Shown: positions 63,161-63,816 of the stretch, piece after piece | How positions within the stretch are numbered: position 1 is the stretch's first letter | Layout of the letters: each line of letters opens with the position of its first letter | From: an uncultured Halomicronema sp. | GTDB taxonomy: Bacteria; Cyanobacteriota; Cyanobacteriia; Phormidesmidales; Phormidesmidaceae | Reading direction: 5' to 3' | Assembly (NCBI GenBank): GCA_937899725.1 | Contig: CALCCA010000098.1 | Span: 1-63,816 of the forward strand | Length of the DNA: 63,816 nt | Notes under the pieces: model-generated | What the model saw: the letters and a program-made list of their open reading frames with translations, nothing else | What the model was told of the DNA's origin: nothing | Databases searched by the model: none | Made by a program: the position numbers and the translations under genes

Positions 63161-63816
63161 GGAAGGTTCGGGAACTCCGCATCATAGCTTTCAGGTACCT
63201 TCTGGTATTTTCCGCAGAAAATGACAAAAGTTTCGAAGATTTTGCGTGAAAAATAGCACTGATTCGTAAAAATTGGACTAAGCTGTAATTCCTCGAAAGC
63301 TTACGCTGCATTAACCCAAGAATCGGAATGTTTGGCAAAATGCCCGACCCCCTTACTCGTTGAGCGCAGCCTAAGTTTTTTGGTTGCTACGCATGGTGGG
63401 AGCATGGGTGCCCGGAGGAAAGATTAATTGCCCGGCCTAGGGCGCTAAAAATTGCGTCGCTACGTTTTCTTACGCCTGATCTGGGAGCAGAATTTTCTCT
63501 GAGGGGAAACTCCAATGCTCTTGATGCTTGTTTAGAAGGCTTTACTGATAGTGCCGACTAAGAACTAAGGGTTTGCATACTAGGGCGGTGCGTTGCCATA
63601 AATACTGTAGATGCGCGGGCAATTGCACGATAACGGTGGAGACTTTGAGCTGCGGTCAAGGTCTACTGCGTCAAGAAATCAGCAATCAAAGGAGGTTTCT
63701 GTCTAGCACTGCCAGAGCAATGTCCATCATCAGGTGCTTGATACGGACACAACTCCTCTAAATAGGGCTTGCTGAAAAAGTATAAATTTCACTAGCGGCA
63801 AGGGTTTGAGCCAAAA
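63161..63816. other. Gene-poor right end of the window
   Basis: About 650 bp without a credible gene; short frames near 63573 show no protein character. The last 54 bp look like an IS terminus. Confidence 0.5.
63763..63816 (+). mobile_element. Possible left end of an insertion sequence (cut by window edge)
   Basis: TAGGGCTTGCTGAAAAAG at 63763-63780 resembles termini of cyanobacterial IS elements, and its near-perfect reverse copy is at 57448-57465. The element, if present, continues beyond the window. Confidence 0.4.

Noticed and set aside
1-63816. CRISPR array or cas genes
   Set aside because: No regularly spaced identical repeats with unique spacers were seen; the repeats present are two- or three-copy intergenic elements.

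Overview
The window is chromosomal DNA from a cyanobacterium, most likely a filamentous form. The evidence is the many copies of the HIP1 palindrome GCGATCGC, a Psb29/Thf1 gene, a phycobilisome-family globin, a kinase with a cyanobacteriochrome-type GAF domain, a PEP-CTERM protein, an HpsE-type glycosyltransferase and several short proteins of cyanobacterial character. No rRNA, ribosomal or replication gene is present, so the genus cannot be named.

Layout. (1) 0.3-8.5 kb: two tandem paralogous sulfotransferases separated by a repeat- and hairpin-rich spacer, thyX, an exported protein of unknown function, two family-2 glycosyltransferases (one HpsE-like) and a PEP-CTERM surface protein. (2) 9.5-13.4 kb, minus strand: a prolyl oligopeptidase and a CocE/NonD hydrolase. 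(3) 14.0-20.8 kb, signalling: a PP2C/SpoIIE phosphatase with a degenerate receiver domain, a small membrane protein, an orphan phycobiliprotein-like globin and a 1176-residue PAS5-GAF histidine kinase whose GAF carries both cysteines of a DXCF cyanobacteriochrome. (4) 21.1-23.5 kb, minus strand: a universal stress protein, a conserved unknown and psb29. (5) tRNA-Val(CAC) at 23.9 kb. (6) 24.2-57.25 kb: a large exopolysaccharide locus. (7) 57.25-61.3 kb: relic repeats, a decayed tRNA 3' half, a cupin, a membrane protein plus ABC ATPase pair, a broken tyrosine recombinase and tRNA-Glu(TTC). (8) 61.4-63.8 kb: two small genes in mostly silent DNA, with an IS-like terminus at the very end.

The exopolysaccharide locus has divergent halves. 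On the minus strand lie a polysaccharide export protein (Wza-like), a Wzz/BY-kinase-like protein whose Walker A motif is lost, and a Pro/Ser/Ala-rich membrane-anchored protein. On the plus strand lie a WecG-type transferase, an initiating phosphoglycosyl transferase, a HepA/MsbA-like ABC exporter, thirteen glycosyltransferases (five GT2, eight GT-B/GT4-like), two sulfotransferases, a pyruvyl transferase and a Wzy/ligase-like membrane protein. The expected product is a long-repeat, sulfated and pyruvylated (anionic) extracellular polysaccharide. No MOP-type Wzx flippase was found, so the ABC exporter may supply lipid-linked translocation.

The locus is a mosaic. The stretch 36.4-43.2 kb is AT-rich and lacks HIP1 sites except one inside a relic of the ABC exporter's 3' end. 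The whole locus lies between an intact tRNA-Val(CAC) and a degenerate, same-orientation copy of that tRNA's 3' half, as expected of a genomic island anchored at a tRNA gene. The best leads for follow-up are this tRNA-bounded island, the putative DXCF photoreceptor kinase beside an orphan phycobiliprotein, the two pseudo-enzymes (receiver and BY-kinase) and the repeat modules in the divergent exopolysaccharide promoter region.
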